The notes under the pieces: model-generated
What the model saw: the letters and a program-made list of their open reading frames with translations, nothing else
Told to the model about the DNA's origin: nothing
Database searches by the model: none
NCBI RefSeq assembly: GCF_044797955.1
Contig: NZ_CP085211.1
Span: 1,426,001-1,490,000 of the forward strand
DNA from: Idiomarina seosinensis_A
GTDB lineage: Bacteria > Pseudomonadota > Gammaproteobacteria > Enterobacterales > Alteromonadaceae
DNA length: 64,000 nucleotides
Direction of reading: 5' to 3'
Translations under genes and position numbers: made by a program
Part shown: piece after piece, positions 25,804-34,878 of the stretch
How the letters are laid out: every line of letters starts with the position of its first letter
Numbering within the stretch: the first letter of the stretch is position 1

Positions 25804-26693
25804 TACGACTCCTGAGTTTTTAATAAATCGAGTTTAGCCAGCACGGCTTCTAGTTCAGCTTGACTTTGATCGCCGGGTGGAGTCAATGGTAAGCGATAAT
25901 TTGCACTGCACCAGCCCATCAGCGCTAAGGCCCACTTTACAGGTATCGGGTTGGATTCGATAAACATTGCCTGATGCAACCCCTGTAACGGCTGATCCAG
26001 CTGATTCGCGCGCTCTGTATCACCTGCTGTAGCGGCCTCGACCAATGCCTTTATCTGCGCCGGAACCACATTAGCGGTAACGCTGATTACGCCGTCACCA
26101 CCGGCTAACATAAACGCATTAGCAGTAGGATCGTCACCGCTTAACAAGATAAAATCATCACCACATCGCTGACGTAATTCAGCCACCCGACTGACGTCCC
26201 CCGTGGCTTCTTTAATGCCGACAATGTGCTCAATCGTTGCCAACTGTTCAATCATTGCCGGCGTCATATCAAGAGCGGTTCTGCCGGGGACATTATAAAG
26301 AATTTGTGGCTTATCACTAGCAGCAGCACAGGCGCGATAATGTTCTATCAGGCCACTTGCTGAGGGCTTATTGTAGTACGGCGTCACATTCAGAAAACCG
26401 TCAACGCCCAGATGGCTCATTTTTTCCGTTAATTGAACGGCTTCGGCGGTAGAGTTAGAGCCGTTACCGCCGATAACGCCAATCCGGTTTTTACTCAGTT
26501 CGACGATAGCGCTAACCACATCAATATGTTCTTCATGGCTTAATGTGGTCGACTCACCGGTGGTGCCAACGGCGACGATAGCATCGGTCCCTGCTTCACA
26601 ATGACGCTCTACTAAATATTCCAGCTCGCTGTAGTCAATGTTACCGTATTTTGTAAAGGGCGTGACCAAGGCGACAATACTACCTTTTAGCAT
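25803..26693 (-). CDS. dapA: 4-hydroxy-tetrahydrodipicolinate synthase
   Basis: A 296-residue (beta-alpha)8 barrel that condenses pyruvate with aspartate semialdehyde, the committed step of DAP and lysine synthesis. Motifs are GTTGESTTLSHEEH near 44-57, the catalytic Tyr in YNVPGRTALDM, and the Schiff-base Lys in IVGIKEATGD near 161. It is first in the operon with bamC and purC. The 157-base gap to the divergent bcp gene should hold both promoters; I could not place them. A gcvR gene, present at this spot in E. coli, is absent. Confidence 0.97.
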   Translation of the reverse strand: MLKGSIVALVTPFTKYGNIDYSELEYLVERHCEAGTDAIVAVGTTGESTTLSHEEHIDVVSAIVELSKNRIGVIGGNGSNSTAEAVQLTEKMSHLGVDGFLNVTPYYNKPSASGLIEHYRACAAASDKPQILYNVPGRTALDMTPAMIEQLATIEHIVGIKEATGDVSRVAELRQRCGDDFILLSGDDPTANAFMLAGGDGVISVTANVVPAQIKALVEAATAGDTERANQLDQPLQGLHQAMFIESNPIPVKWALALMGWCSANYRLPLTPPGDQSQAELEAVLAKLDLLKTQES

Positions 26694-26850
26694 ACCTACT
26701 CCAGATAAAAATTTTCAGGCACCAATGGTAATGGCAGGCCATAATAAAGACAAGACCGGTAAAGCGGAAGCCGGCAATGCGCTGTTAATTTTTAATCTTA
26801 CCACCAGTCAGGTATCCTAAGACTCGCCACATTCGTTTAAGGAGATACTC

Positions 26851-27324
26851 ATGCAACAACTAAAAGTTGGCGATAAAGCGCCAATGTTTGAGCTAAAAGA
26901 TGCCAATGAACAACCCGTTGCTCTGGCCGACCTGCTTAAGCAAAACCGGGTATTGGTATACTTTTACCCCAAAGCCATGACCCCCGGCTGCACCGTTCAG
27001 GCGCAAAATTTACGCGATGCCCATGACCAACTGGCCAAACACAACGTCGTTTCTGTTGGCATCAGCCCCGACGCGCCTAAGCGACTGGCAAAATTTACCG
27101 AACGCGACGAACTCAACTTTACCCTGCTAAGTGATGAGGACCACCAAGTGGCCGATCAGTTTGGCGTCTGGGGACCTAAAAAGTTCATGGGCAAAGAATA
27201 CGATGGTATCCACCGCATCAGCTTTTTAGTTGAGCAAGACGGCACCATCAGCCGCGTCTTTGATAAATTTAAAACCAAAGAACACCATCAAGTGGTACTG
27301 GACGCCTTGTCTGCCGATAACTAA
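26851..27324 (+). CDS. bcp: Thioredoxin-dependent thiol peroxidase (Bcp/PrxQ)
   Basis: A 157-residue peroxiredoxin that reduces hydroperoxides. It has YFYPKAMTPGCTVQAQ with the peroxidatic Cys near residue 46. E. coli Bcp has its resolving Cys five residues later (PGCTVQAC); here that position is Gln, so this protein acts as a one-Cys type or uses an external thiol. The conserved Arg in SFLVEQDGTISRVF is nearby. The Shine-Dalgarno AAGGAGA lies seven bases before the ATG. It overlaps the convergent perM gene by four bases. Confidence 0.94.
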   Translation: MQQLKVGDKAPMFELKDANEQPVALADLLKQNRVLVYFYPKAMTPGCTVQAQNLRDAHDQLAKHNVVSVGISPDAPKRLAKFTERDELNFTLLSDEDHQVADQFGVWGPKKFMGKEYDGIHRISFLVEQDGTISRVFDKFKTKEHHQVVLDALSADN

Positions 27325-28391
27325 TTGGCCGCGCGCTGCTCTTCTACACCGCTGGACCAGGCTGTTAATACAGCTTTTACCAGGCTGGCCAGCGGGATAG
27401 CGAAAAAGACGCCCCAAAAACCCCATATTCCGCCAAAAATGACCACGGCGGCAATAATATAGACTGGATTTAAGCTCACTGCTTCAGAAAATAAAACCGG
27501 AACCAGCAGGTTGCCGTCCAGTATCTGAATCAGAAAATAAGCCGCTGCAACCCAGGCAAAAGTGGCAGTGGGACCATACTGAAACAGTGCTACTAATAGC
27601 ACCGGTACAGTAACAACGGCGGCACCGACATAGGGAATCAGGACTGATAGTCCGACTAAAATTGAAAGCAACACCGCATAACGCAGTTCAAAAGCGAAAA
27701 AAGTTAAAAAGCTGACAACGGCAACAACCATGACTTCGATCGACTTACCACGAATATAGTTCATGATTTGCAGGTTCATCTCCTGCCCGACCTGGCTTAT
27801 TAACTGACGGTTTGAAGGCAGCAAACGGCTAAAGTGCAACAGCAGCTGGTCGCGATCTTTCAGCATAAAAAAGACCAGCAGCGGCACAACAATCAAGTAA
27901 ACCATCACCGATACGACATTCACTAATGAGTTAAGCGAAAGGGTCAACAGCTGCTCGCCAAAGCCAACCGCGCGTCCGCGCAGGCCCTGCATAAGCTCGT
28001 TAACCTGTTTTTGATCAATAATATTAGGCAGTACTTCCGGCAACTTACGCAGCCAGACCTGCAGGTTCGCCAGCATTTCGGGCAGCTCGATAATTAATGT
28101 GGTACTTTGCTGCCAGACTATGGGAATCAGAGTAAATGCCGCCAGTACGGCAAAGGCTAAAAATAATGTGAAGGTGATAACGGTCGCCAGTAAGCGCGAT
28201 AAACCTATCGACATGAGCCGGCTGACTGGCCAGTCGAGCAAGTAAGCTAGAGCCAGTGCCGCCAGGATGGGGGCCAGCAAACCGCCAAAAAACACGACAA
28301 TGGCCACAGTGAAGACCAACAGTAAAAATAAAGTAACCGCATTCGGATCCGAAAATTTGCGGTTATACCATTGTTTCAAGTAATCCAGCAT
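27321..28391 (-). CDS. perM: AI-2E family transporter, PerM-like
   Basis: A 356-residue inner-membrane protein with about seven to eight helices. Two begin near residues 20-55, one is at 65-90, a central amphipathic region covers 100-160, and a C-terminal bundle covers 205-345 (SILVGLSVLIPYVGAAVVTVPVLL; GIWGFWGVFFAIPLASLVKAVL). This is the PerM/TqsA family pattern. Members export AI-2 or act in Na+/H+ exchange; the substrate is not evident. The position upstream of bepA and near bcp matches E. coli perM, which supports the name. It converges with bcp. Confidence 0.87.
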   Translation of the reverse strand: MLDYLKQWYNRKFSDPNAVTLFLLLVFTVAIVVFFGGLLAPILAALALAYLLDWPVSRLMSIGLSRLLATVITFTLFLAFAVLAAFTLIPIVWQQSTTLIIELPEMLANLQVWLRKLPEVLPNIIDQKQVNELMQGLRGRAVGFGEQLLTLSLNSLVNVVSVMVYLIVVPLLVFFMLKDRDQLLLHFSRLLPSNRQLISQVGQEMNLQIMNYIRGKSIEVMVVAVVSFLTFFAFELRYAVLLSILVGLSVLIPYVGAAVVTVPVLLVALFQYGPTATFAWVAAAYFLIQILDGNLLVPVLFSEAVSLNPVYIIAAVVIFGGIWGFWGVFFAIPLASLVKAVLTAWSSGVEEQRAAN

Positions 28392-28528
28392 AGAGTATTC
28401 ACCTTAATGTGCAGATGGCGATAGTATCAGCCCTTGCAATCTTTCCATAACCCAATACAGTAAAAAAGGAACTATTAGTCATTTATTTTATCCTAGTTCG
28501 AGCGATTAGGTTAAACACAGAGCAGTAC

Positions 28529-29977
28529 ATGCCAAGCATCATCAAATCATTATTGAGTTTAGTTTTCACCGCACTGATTGTCACGACCAGCGCATTTGCT
28601 GTGGCTCAGGACCATTCTCGTTTACCGCAAATGGGGACTACCGGAGCGGGCTTTATGACAGTCGAGCGCGAGCGTCTAATCGGTGACTATTATATGCGCC
28701 AGGTGCGGGCTCAGGCGCCAGTTATCGGCGATCCGGTGCTGGATAGTTATTTAGATGAGCTCGGCCAAAGCTTAGTGCGTAACGCTGATAATGTACGCTA
28801 TCCGTTTAATTTTTTCTGGATTAATAATCCCGAAATTAACGCGTTTGCATTCTTTGGTGGCCACGTAGGAGTGCATACAGGGCTGATCCAGGAGGCCCGC
28901 AACGAATCGGAACTGGCTGCGGTAATTGGTCACGAAGTCGCCCATATTACCCAACGCCACATTGTCCGTCGTATGCAGGAGCAACAACGCAGCATGCCAA
29001 TGACCATAGCTGGCCTGGTCGGCTCAATATTGCTGGGGATGGCCAATGCTGAAGCAGGCGCTGCAGGCCTTTACGCCACCATGGGCATGGCCGGGCAATC
29101 GCAAATTAATTACACCCGCCTGTACGAGCAGGAAGCTGATCGCATCGGCATGGGTGTTCTGGCTTCGGCCGGCTATGATCCGGCCGGCGCGCCCAGCTTT
29201 TTTGGTCGGCTGGCAGAGAAGTACCGCTACGTCAGCAAACCGCCGGAAATGTTAATGACTCACCCGTTACCGGAATCACGGATTGCCGATACCCGCGCCC
29301 GTGCCGAAGCCATGCGAACAACTGATGTCGGGCCCAGCATTAACTTTCATCTGGCCAAAGCCCGGGTTGATGCGCGTTACACTCGCCGCTCGACTGACTC
29401 ACAGCTGCAACAACTGGCCCGCTCGACTGATCCTATCATGCAACGTTATGGCCAGTATGCCCTGGCTATTCGAGCTCTGGACAGCAGCCAGCCAAAGGAG
29501 GCCGAGCGCCACTTGGCACCGTTGTTAAAAGCCGAACCCCGGAACCGCTTTTATATCGATGTTCAGACCGATATTTTACTGGCTCAAGAGCGTTATGATG
29601 ATGCCCTGCAGTTGTTACGTCAGGCTTACACTCTGGCACCAAATGAATCGGTGATAACTCTGAATTACGCCAATACGGCTCTGCAGTCGGGTGAAGTACA
29701 GCTTGCTATTGACTTACTACGTCACTTTTTGCTGGAAAATAATGAGCATGTGCTGGCTCTTGAGTTATTAACCTCAGCTTACGAACGCAGTGCTATGCGC
29801 GCCGCCATGTACGAAACACGGGCCGAGACTCTGGCCCTGCGCGGTAATTTTGAACTTGCTATCGAGCAACTGCACAGCGCTCATAACCATACCGAGGCAG
29901 ACGTCACCCGCAAACGCCTGAATGCACGGATCGATCAGCTACGGGCGCAGCTTGAACAGGCTCAAAACTTAATGTAA
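28529..29977 (+). CDS. bepA: Periplasmic beta-barrel assembly protease/chaperone BepA
   Basis: A 482-residue protein with a signal peptide ending near AFAVAQ (about 27), an M48 peptidase domain and a C-terminal TPR region. The zinc helix is AAVIGHEVAHITQRH near residues 131-145; the third ligand is in YEQEADRIGMGVLASAGYDP. TPR-like repeats fill about 310-470 (YDDALQLLRQAYTLAPNES, VQLAIDLLRHFLLENNEH). BepA degrades or rescues stalled outer-membrane proteins such as LptD. Divergent from perM across a 137-base gap. Confidence 0.95.
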   Translation: MPSIIKSLLSLVFTALIVTTSAFAVAQDHSRLPQMGTTGAGFMTVERERLIGDYYMRQVRAQAPVIGDPVLDSYLDELGQSLVRNADNVRYPFNFFWINNPEINAFAFFGGHVGVHTGLIQEARNESELAAVIGHEVAHITQRHIVRRMQEQQRSMPMTIAGLVGSILLGMANAEAGAAGLYATMGMAGQSQINYTRLYEQEADRIGMGVLASAGYDPAGAPSFFGRLAEKYRYVSKPPEMLMTHPLPESRIADTRARAEAMRTTDVGPSINFHLAKARVDARYTRRSTDSQLQQLARSTDPIMQRYGQYALAIRALDSSQPKEAERHLAPLLKAEPRNRFYIDVQTDILLAQERYDDALQLLRQAYTLAPNESVITLNYANTALQSGEVQLAIDLLRHFLLENNEHVLALELLTSAYERSAMRAAMYETRAETLALRGNFELAIEQLHSAHNHTEADVTRKRLNARIDQLRAQLEQAQNLM

Positions 29978-29982
29978 CTGCC

Positions 29983-30453
29983 CTAGTTTCTGATAGCCTC
30001 GCTTAATGACTCAACGGTTTGTTCGCCCATAAGTGGCCCGGTCACATCACCGTCAGGGTGCACTATGTAGGTGGCTGGCAGCATCTTGGGTCGTGCAAAA
30101 GGAAAGTTAGGGACCGGTTCTGCCAGGGCAAGCGGAAATTCAATACCGTGCTTTGCGACCAACCCGTGGATCTGCTCATTAGTCATGGGGTCAAAGCTAA
30201 CACCGATTAAGTCGACCGTTGCATCATTGGTCACCTGTTGATGGTAAAACTCATTCAGTTCAGGCAGTTCACGCAAACAAGGCGCGCACCATTCGGCAAA
30301 ATAGTTAATTACCGTTGTGTTTGACTCATGCCAATTAACGGATTGCTCTGTCGTTGTCTTTACATCGGCTGCCGGCGAACACGCTGTCAGCAGGCTAAGC
30401 GCTGCCAGTCCGGCTCCAGTGGTAAAAAAACGTTTAACGGCTTTATTGTGCAT
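29983..30453 (-). CDS. TlpA/ResA-like thioredoxin-fold lipoprotein
   Basis: A 156-residue protein from the ATG at 30453; it begins MHNKAVKRFFTTGAGLAALS and has lipobox LLTAC, which supports this start over the in-frame ATG at 30537. The thioredoxin site is NYFAEWCAPCLRELPEL, a CAPC motif. The cis-Pro region appears as KMLPATYIVHPDGDV. TlpA/ResA-type proteins are periplasmic disulfide reductases for cytochrome c or other clients. No ccm gene is near, so the client is unknown. The gene converges with bepA (five-base gap) and is divergent from the wrbA-like gene. Confidence 0.88.
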   Translation of the reverse strand: MHNKAVKRFFTTGAGLAALSLLTACSPAADVKTTTEQSVNWHESNTTVINYFAEWCAPCLRELPELNEFYHQQVTNDATVDLIGVSFDPMTNEQIHGLVAKHGIEFPLALAEPVPNFPFARPKMLPATYIVHPDGDVTGPLMGEQTVESLSEAIRN

Positions 30454-30537
30454 CTGTTGTTCTCTATTTTTGCGTAAAAAGGCCTTATTGCGGTAACATG
30501 ACCTACCTTTGACCAAATTCAGTAAAGAGTCAATCAT

Positions 30538-31140
30538 ATGAACGAATCATCAGCCTCCGGCGGTAACCCCCGGACCACCATTTTAGTGCTTTATTTTAGT
30601 CGCGGCGGCGCCACCCGGCAGCTTGCCGACGCAATAGCTGAAGGTATCACTGCTGCCGGTGGCGAAGCAATGCTGAGAACAGTCGAGAGTGACGCAGATG
30701 CCGCCAGTGCTCGCGATCTGGTGGTAAGTACTGATGATTTACATCAATGTGATGGGCTAATCCTTGGTAGTCCGACACGTTTTGGGCATATGGCGTCGGC
30801 CTTGCAAAAATTTTGGGAATCAACTTCTTCGGATTGGCTAAAAGGAACCTTAATCAATAAGCCTGCAGCTGTTTTTACCAGCACCTCGTCCCTGCATGGC
30901 GGACAGGAAAGTACTCTGCTGTCATTAGCGCTTCCCTTATTGCATCATGGGATGTTGTTAACGGGCGTCCCCTACTCGCAACCCAGCTTGCATGGTAAAG
31001 ATGCTGGTGGCTCGCCTTACGGCGCGAGCCATCTACAAGAAGCGGGGCTCTCAGATAATGAAAAACAGACCGCCATCGCGTTGGGGCGACGAGTTTGTCA
31101 GGTGGCTAAAGCCTGTGCTGACAGTACCATTGATTGCTAA
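30538..31140 (+). CDS. WrbA-like flavodoxin/NAD(P)H:quinone oxidoreductase
   Basis: A 200-residue flavodoxin-fold protein. The FMN phosphate loop is LYFSRGGATRQLADAIAEG near 17-35, followed by GLILGSPTRFGHMASALQKFWEST and FTSTSSLHGGQESTLLSLALPL, the pattern of WrbA. WrbA enzymes reduce quinones with NAD(P)H in the cytosol. The length and order before a DUF2069 gene match many marine gammaproteobacteria. The gene is 16 bases ahead of DUF2069. Confidence 0.88.
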   Translation: MNESSASGGNPRTTILVLYFSRGGATRQLADAIAEGITAAGGEAMLRTVESDADAASARDLVVSTDDLHQCDGLILGSPTRFGHMASALQKFWESTSSDWLKGTLINKPAAVFTSTSSLHGGQESTLLSLALPLLHHGMLLTGVPYSQPSLHGKDAGGSPYGASHLQEAGLSDNEKQTAIALGRRVCQVAKACADSTIDC

Positions 31141-31156
31141 TTAAGGAACTGCCGCA

Positions 31157-31552
31157 ATGATGCCGAAAAATCCCCGCTTTTACCGAGTCTTAACACAAGT
31201 GTGTTATTGGCCGTTGCTGATATTTATTATTCTCTGGCACTCGGTATTGCAAAACGAACAAACCATTGGTTTGCCAACCTCGCTGGCGCTATTATTCTGG
31301 GTAGTACCACTACTTTTGCCATTAGTTGGCCTGGTCAAAGGAAAACCTTATACCCACGCCTGGTTTAACTTTATTTTAATGTTTTACTTTTTACACGGGC
31401 TGACAGCTATTTATACCCATCCACAAGAATTTAGCTATGCTGTTCTGGAACTTGTTCTGGCATCCGGTGCCTTTGTTGGTGCGACGGGCTACGCAAGATT
31501 TCAGGGACGGGCACAGGGGCTGGGATTAAAAAAACAGAAGCGCCAAGATTAA
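31157..31552 (+). CDS. DUF2069 membrane protein
   Basis: A 131-residue protein with four predicted transmembrane segments (about 16-30, 42-60, 72-90, 96-112) and a basic tail GLKKQKRQD. HAWFNFILMFYFLHGL and YAVLELVLASGAFVGATGYAR match DUF2069. Function unknown. AAGGA lies ten bases before the ATG pair at the start. It overlaps the convergent hda gene by four bases. Confidence 0.85.
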   Translation: MMPKNPRFYRVLTQVCYWPLLIFIILWHSVLQNEQTIGLPTSLALLFWVVPLLLPLVGLVKGKPYTHAWFNFILMFYFLHGLTAIYTHPQEFSYAVLELVLASGAFVGATGYARFQGRAQGLGLKKQKRQD

Positions 31553-32277
31553 ATTGACAGAGTCTGTTTAACAAAAGGGATGGTAAGGCGACGCTGTTGC
31601 GCCATTGATGCGGTATCAAGCTTATTTAAACAGCGCAGCAATTGCCTCATGTTACGCCCTAATCGATGTAACATAAACTGCGCCACATCGGGCGGCAGTT
31701 GCAGGCCGCGCCAACTGGCTCTTAAAGTCAGTGCCTGGGCCTTTTCGGTATCGGCCAGCGGTGACAGTTGATAAGCTGTCGCCCATTGCAGGCGCGACTT
31801 AAGGTCCGCCAGGTGCACCTCACTTTGTGCAGCTGCCTGTGAAGCGGTCATTATCAAACGGCACTGCTGGGCATCGGTAATGCGATTAATCAGGGCAAAC
31901 AATTCAAAGCACCAGGCCTTGTTATCCAATACCTGGTCCACATCATCAACACAGAGTACATCAAATTGTTCCAGCCCCTCCAGCACAGCCGCTGGTCGCG
32001 CAACCTGCTGCAGCTCTTTCATTGGCAGGTACATCACTTTTTTAAACTGCTCGTTAGCCGCTGCAACCGTCGCGTGTAACAGATGACTTTTACCGCTGGC
32101 TGCGGGACCGGATAGCCAGCTATAACGGCTGGTTTGAGGCGGTAATCGCTCGCTGATGGCAACCGTCGTAAGCCAGTCAATCACTTGTCCGTTGTCAGCC
32201 GAAAAAAAGGTAGCAAACAGCTCATCATCCGGCAATTGAACCTGTAAGGGCAGCTGCTGCGGTTGACCATTATTCAA
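31549..32277 (-). CDS. hda: DnaA regulatory inactivator Hda
   Basis: A 242-residue AAA+ protein related to the ATPase domain of DnaA. With the DNA-loaded beta clamp it drives hydrolysis of DnaA-ATP to stop re-initiation. The N-terminal QPQQLPLQVQLPDDELF carries the clamp-binding QLxLP-like motif. Walker A is SGPAASGKSHLLHA, Walker B is VLCVDDVDQVL, sensor 1 is RLIMTAS, box VII has DLKSRLQWATAYQL with the arginine finger, and the C-terminal lid is MLHRLGRNMRQLL. It follows DUF2066 by 12 bases, and a perfect DnaA box precedes that operon. Confidence 0.95.
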   Translation of the reverse strand: MNNGQPQQLPLQVQLPDDELFATFFSADNGQVIDWLTTVAISERLPPQTSRYSWLSGPAASGKSHLLHATVAAANEQFKKVMYLPMKELQQVARPAAVLEGLEQFDVLCVDDVDQVLDNKAWCFELFALINRITDAQQCRLIMTASQAAAQSEVHLADLKSRLQWATAYQLSPLADTEKAQALTLRASWRGLQLPPDVAQFMLHRLGRNMRQLLRCLNKLDTASMAQQRRLTIPFVKQTLSI

Positions 32278-32289
32278 AATCTGACTCCA

Positions 32290-33396
32290 CTACTGCGACA
32301 CCCAGATGTAACTGGGCGTCTGCTCTTCGTCAGGATTAATAAACGGACTGACTTGTTCCAGTTGCAGCCGACCGTCCAACTGAATGCTCTGCAATAAATG
32401 ATCGGCACTGCCCTGCACTTCAATTAAAAACTCAGACTGTTCGGTCGAATAGCGAGTCAGGGTAACTGAGTTAACCGATACTATTGACTCAAGAAAACTC
32501 TCCAGCGCTATGATATCGCGCCAATCACTTAAGCGTTTAATCGTGATCGGCAGCGCTATCAGGTTTTTTTCTGCCGAGCGGGTAACACTGAAAGCAGCCG
32601 CTAATTGTTGTTGTAACTGCTGCACAAAGGGTTCAGCAAGCCAGTCTTGACTTGCTGCAGACACCTCTCCGCTGAGCCGCTGCTGATCAATGTAGGCGGA
32701 CCAATTCAGAGTCCAGACCGCCAGTTCCTGTTCGGCTTCCGGGTCGGCGTTGTAACTGATGCGGGCGATGACAAAACCATCGGCGTCGTAGCGCTGCCCG
32801 GCCTGGCGGACAGGGGCCAGAAAACGTCCCCAGACATCTGTAGCAGATACAGTCATCGCATCGTTCAAATCCTGCAACGGCAGCTGTATCGGAATGCCGG
32901 CCTGACCGGCAAAGAATCTCAGTTGCTGAGTGAAAACCGATTCGTCACGACTGCCCACTAATTGCCGCCGCCCTTCTTCATTTTCGCGAGCGACCCAAAG
33001 CAGTAGTTCGGGTCGGCGTCTGCCCCAATACGGAAGGTTATTATCCGCTAACAGGCGTTTAACTTTGCGCTCATCAAAGCGCGCTGTCAGCCGCAAACCT
33101 GCCGCAGAGGTTTTATAGCCGTATTGCAGCAGATAGTCGTTAACCTGCCGCTGGGCAGTGCGAATAGCCTGATTATCTGTGACCGATGGCAGGCCGGTTA
33201 ATTTAATCACCACTTGCTGAAAAGCTTGTCGAATAGCTTGCTGACGTTCAGTACGGGATTGTGACGACACCTCAACTTCAGCGCTGAACAAATTTTCTAC
33301 CACTTTTGCCTGGCCGGGCATAACCCAGCCGCTGCCTGCCAGCAGACAGAACCAGAGTAGCGTAAGAGTGGCTGAACCGCGTTTTATGTTGCGCAT
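32290..33396 (-). CDS. DUF2066 exported protein
   Basis: A 368-residue protein from the ATG at 33396, which gives a clean signal peptide MRNIKRGSATLTLLWFCLLA ending near GQAKVVENL; a longer in-frame start at 33519 would hide it. The mature part begins FSAEVEVSSQSRTERQQAI and IKLTGLPSVTDN, typical of DUF2066, a family usually found directly upstream of hda or near purM. No catalytic motif is visible and its function is unknown. It is cotranscribed with hda. Confidence 0.85.
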   Translation of the reverse strand: MRNIKRGSATLTLLWFCLLAGSGWVMPGQAKVVENLFSAEVEVSSQSRTERQQAIRQAFQQVVIKLTGLPSVTDNQAIRTAQRQVNDYLLQYGYKTSAAGLRLTARFDERKVKRLLADNNLPYWGRRRPELLLWVARENEEGRRQLVGSRDESVFTQQLRFFAGQAGIPIQLPLQDLNDAMTVSATDVWGRFLAPVRQAGQRYDADGFVIARISYNADPEAEQELAVWTLNWSAYIDQQRLSGEVSAASQDWLAEPFVQQLQQQLAAAFSVTRSAEKNLIALPITIKRLSDWRDIIALESFLESIVSVNSVTLTRYSTEQSEFLIEVQGSADHLLQSIQLDGRLQLEQVSPFINPDEEQTPSYIWVSQ

Positions 33397-33465
33397 GTCA
33401 TTACCCATAGGTATTGATAGAGACTGCATAGTAAACAGCCAGCTACCGATCAGCAAGTGACAACT

Positions 33466-33474
33466 TGTGGATAA
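33466..33474 (-). promoter_or_regulatory. Perfect DnaA box upstream of DUF2066-hda
   Basis: The minus strand reads TTATCCACA exactly (plus strand TGTGGATAA), 70 bases before the DUF2066 start at 33396. A weaker copy, TGTGGGAAT with two mismatches to the TGTGNAWAA form, follows at 33479-33487. A single 9-mer on either strand is expected about 0.5 times in 64 kb, so position rather than presence is the argument. Confidence 0.5.
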
Positions 33475-33585
33475 GCCTGTGGGAATCCCAAACAAAGTTA
33501 AAGTTATTCGGGTAGCCAAGTTTGGCTAGTCAAAAAGCGGCCTTGCCGTTAACATATTGGCATTGTTTAGCGACCAGGGCCGGCC

Positions 33586-34878
33586 ATGCTTAAAAAACAA
33601 CTTCGGAGCATCAGTTCATTACTCACCAGTATTGGCTTAATAGGCATGTGTGTGGGCATGACCAGCACCCTATTAAGTTTACGGGCTACAATCGAAGATT
33701 TCGGCACTTTGGTCACCGGCTTTATCATGTCGGCTTATTTTATTGGCTTTTTATTTGGCTCTACCCGGGCTCCTAAAGACATTCGCCGGGTAGGATATAT
33801 TCGCTCTTTCGGCGGCCTTGCGGCACTGGCCGCTTTTAGCGTATTAGTGCAATCGATCTGGGTCGACCCAGTCGTCTGGTTTGTCATGCGCTTTGTAACC
33901 GGCTTTGCCATTTCCGGTGTTTTCGTTATTGCTGAAAGCTGGCTTAATACCATGGCCGACAATCGCAGCCGGGGTATTTTATTATCTATCTATCTGGTCA
34001 TTATTTATTCCGGCTTAATCGGTGGCCAGTTATTGCTGGGGGTTGCTGACCCTGCCGGCTTCGTTCCTTTTGCTATTGTCGCTTTACTCATTAATCTCGC
34101 GCTGATCCCTATTTTGGTTAGTGTCACGGTTGAACCAACGACTCACGATAATAAAAAAGTGCCAATCCGTCTGCTATTAAAAACCGTCCCCTTAGGAGTG
34201 GTCAGTTTGTTTATCATGCAGGCGTGCTATGCCATGTTTTATGGTATTGGACCGATGTATGCTTCGTACATCGGTCTGAGTGTGGTACAGGTCACTTTCT
34301 TTATGTCGTCTTTTATCCTGGGCGGGCTGATTTCTCAGGCTCCTTTTGGTCTGTTGTCAGACCGTATTGATCGGCGTTTAGTGATTACCATTTGTGCTAT
34401 GGGTGGTGCCGTTGCCGCTTTTATCCTGTCGCAGCTCGGCTCGGGCAATGTCAATCTAATTTACCTGGCCGTAGGCATTTTGGGCGCTTTTATTCTGCCG
34501 CTGTATTCTCTGGGCATGGCCCACACCAACGATTACCTCGAAAAAGATCAGATGGTTGGCGCAACAGGCGCCATTATAAAAATCAGTGGCGCAGGCTCTA
34601 TCATTGGAGCCCCTTCGGTGGCTGCGTTAATGCAGTTCGGCGCGATCCACTTTTTCTTTCTGCTACTGGGTGTGCTGACGGCTTTTGTCGGTCTTTATTC
34701 ACTGTACCGCATTACCCGGCGCGCTAAGGCTGAAGAGCAGCTGCACAGTAATTTTGCGGTGCTTGCGCCGGCGCAGATATCGGATGAATTACTTACATCA
34801 ATGGCAGAGGAACTGCCTGACGATGAGGAGAAAGAGGACGACGCGGCCATTAGTGGCAGCGCCGTGCTCAAACGTTAA
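33586..34878 (+). CDS. MFS transporter, YcaD-like
   Basis: A 430-residue major facilitator with 12 predicted helices. The motifs are those of the YcaD/DHA-like branch: STLLSLRATIEDFGTLVTGF near 27-46, SAYFIGFLFGSTRAPKDIRRVG (motif A), MRFVTGFAISGVFVIAESWLN and GLLSDRIDRRLVITICAMG (second motif A). The C-terminal 45 residues are acidic (PDDEEKEDDAA). The substrate is unknown. The stop lies one base from the convergent pgm stop. It is divergent from DUF2066-hda with the DnaA box in between. Confidence 0.9.
   Translation: MLKKQLRSISSLLTSIGLIGMCVGMTSTLLSLRATIEDFGTLVTGFIMSAYFIGFLFGSTRAPKDIRRVGYIRSFGGLAALAAFSVLVQSIWVDPVVWFVMRFVTGFAISGVFVIAESWLNTMADNRSRGILLSIYLVIIYSGLIGGQLLLGVADPAGFVPFAIVALLINLALIPILVSVTVEPTTHDNKKVPIRLLLKTVPLGVVSLFIMQACYAMFYGIGPMYASYIGLSVVQVTFFMSSFILGGLISQAPFGLLSDRIDRRLVITICAMGGAVAAFILSQLGSGNVNLIYLAVGILGAFILPLYSLGMAHTNDYLEKDQMVGATGAIIKISGAGSIIGAPSVAALMQFGAIHFFFLLLGVLTAFVGLYSLYRITRRAKAEEQLHSNFAVLAPAQISDELLTSMAEELPDDEEKEDDAAISGSAVLKR

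Noticed and set aside
26638..26820. 60-residue reading frame on the plus strand between dapA and bcp
   Set aside because: It begins inside dapA in antisense, lacks a ribosome site and has no recognisable pattern.
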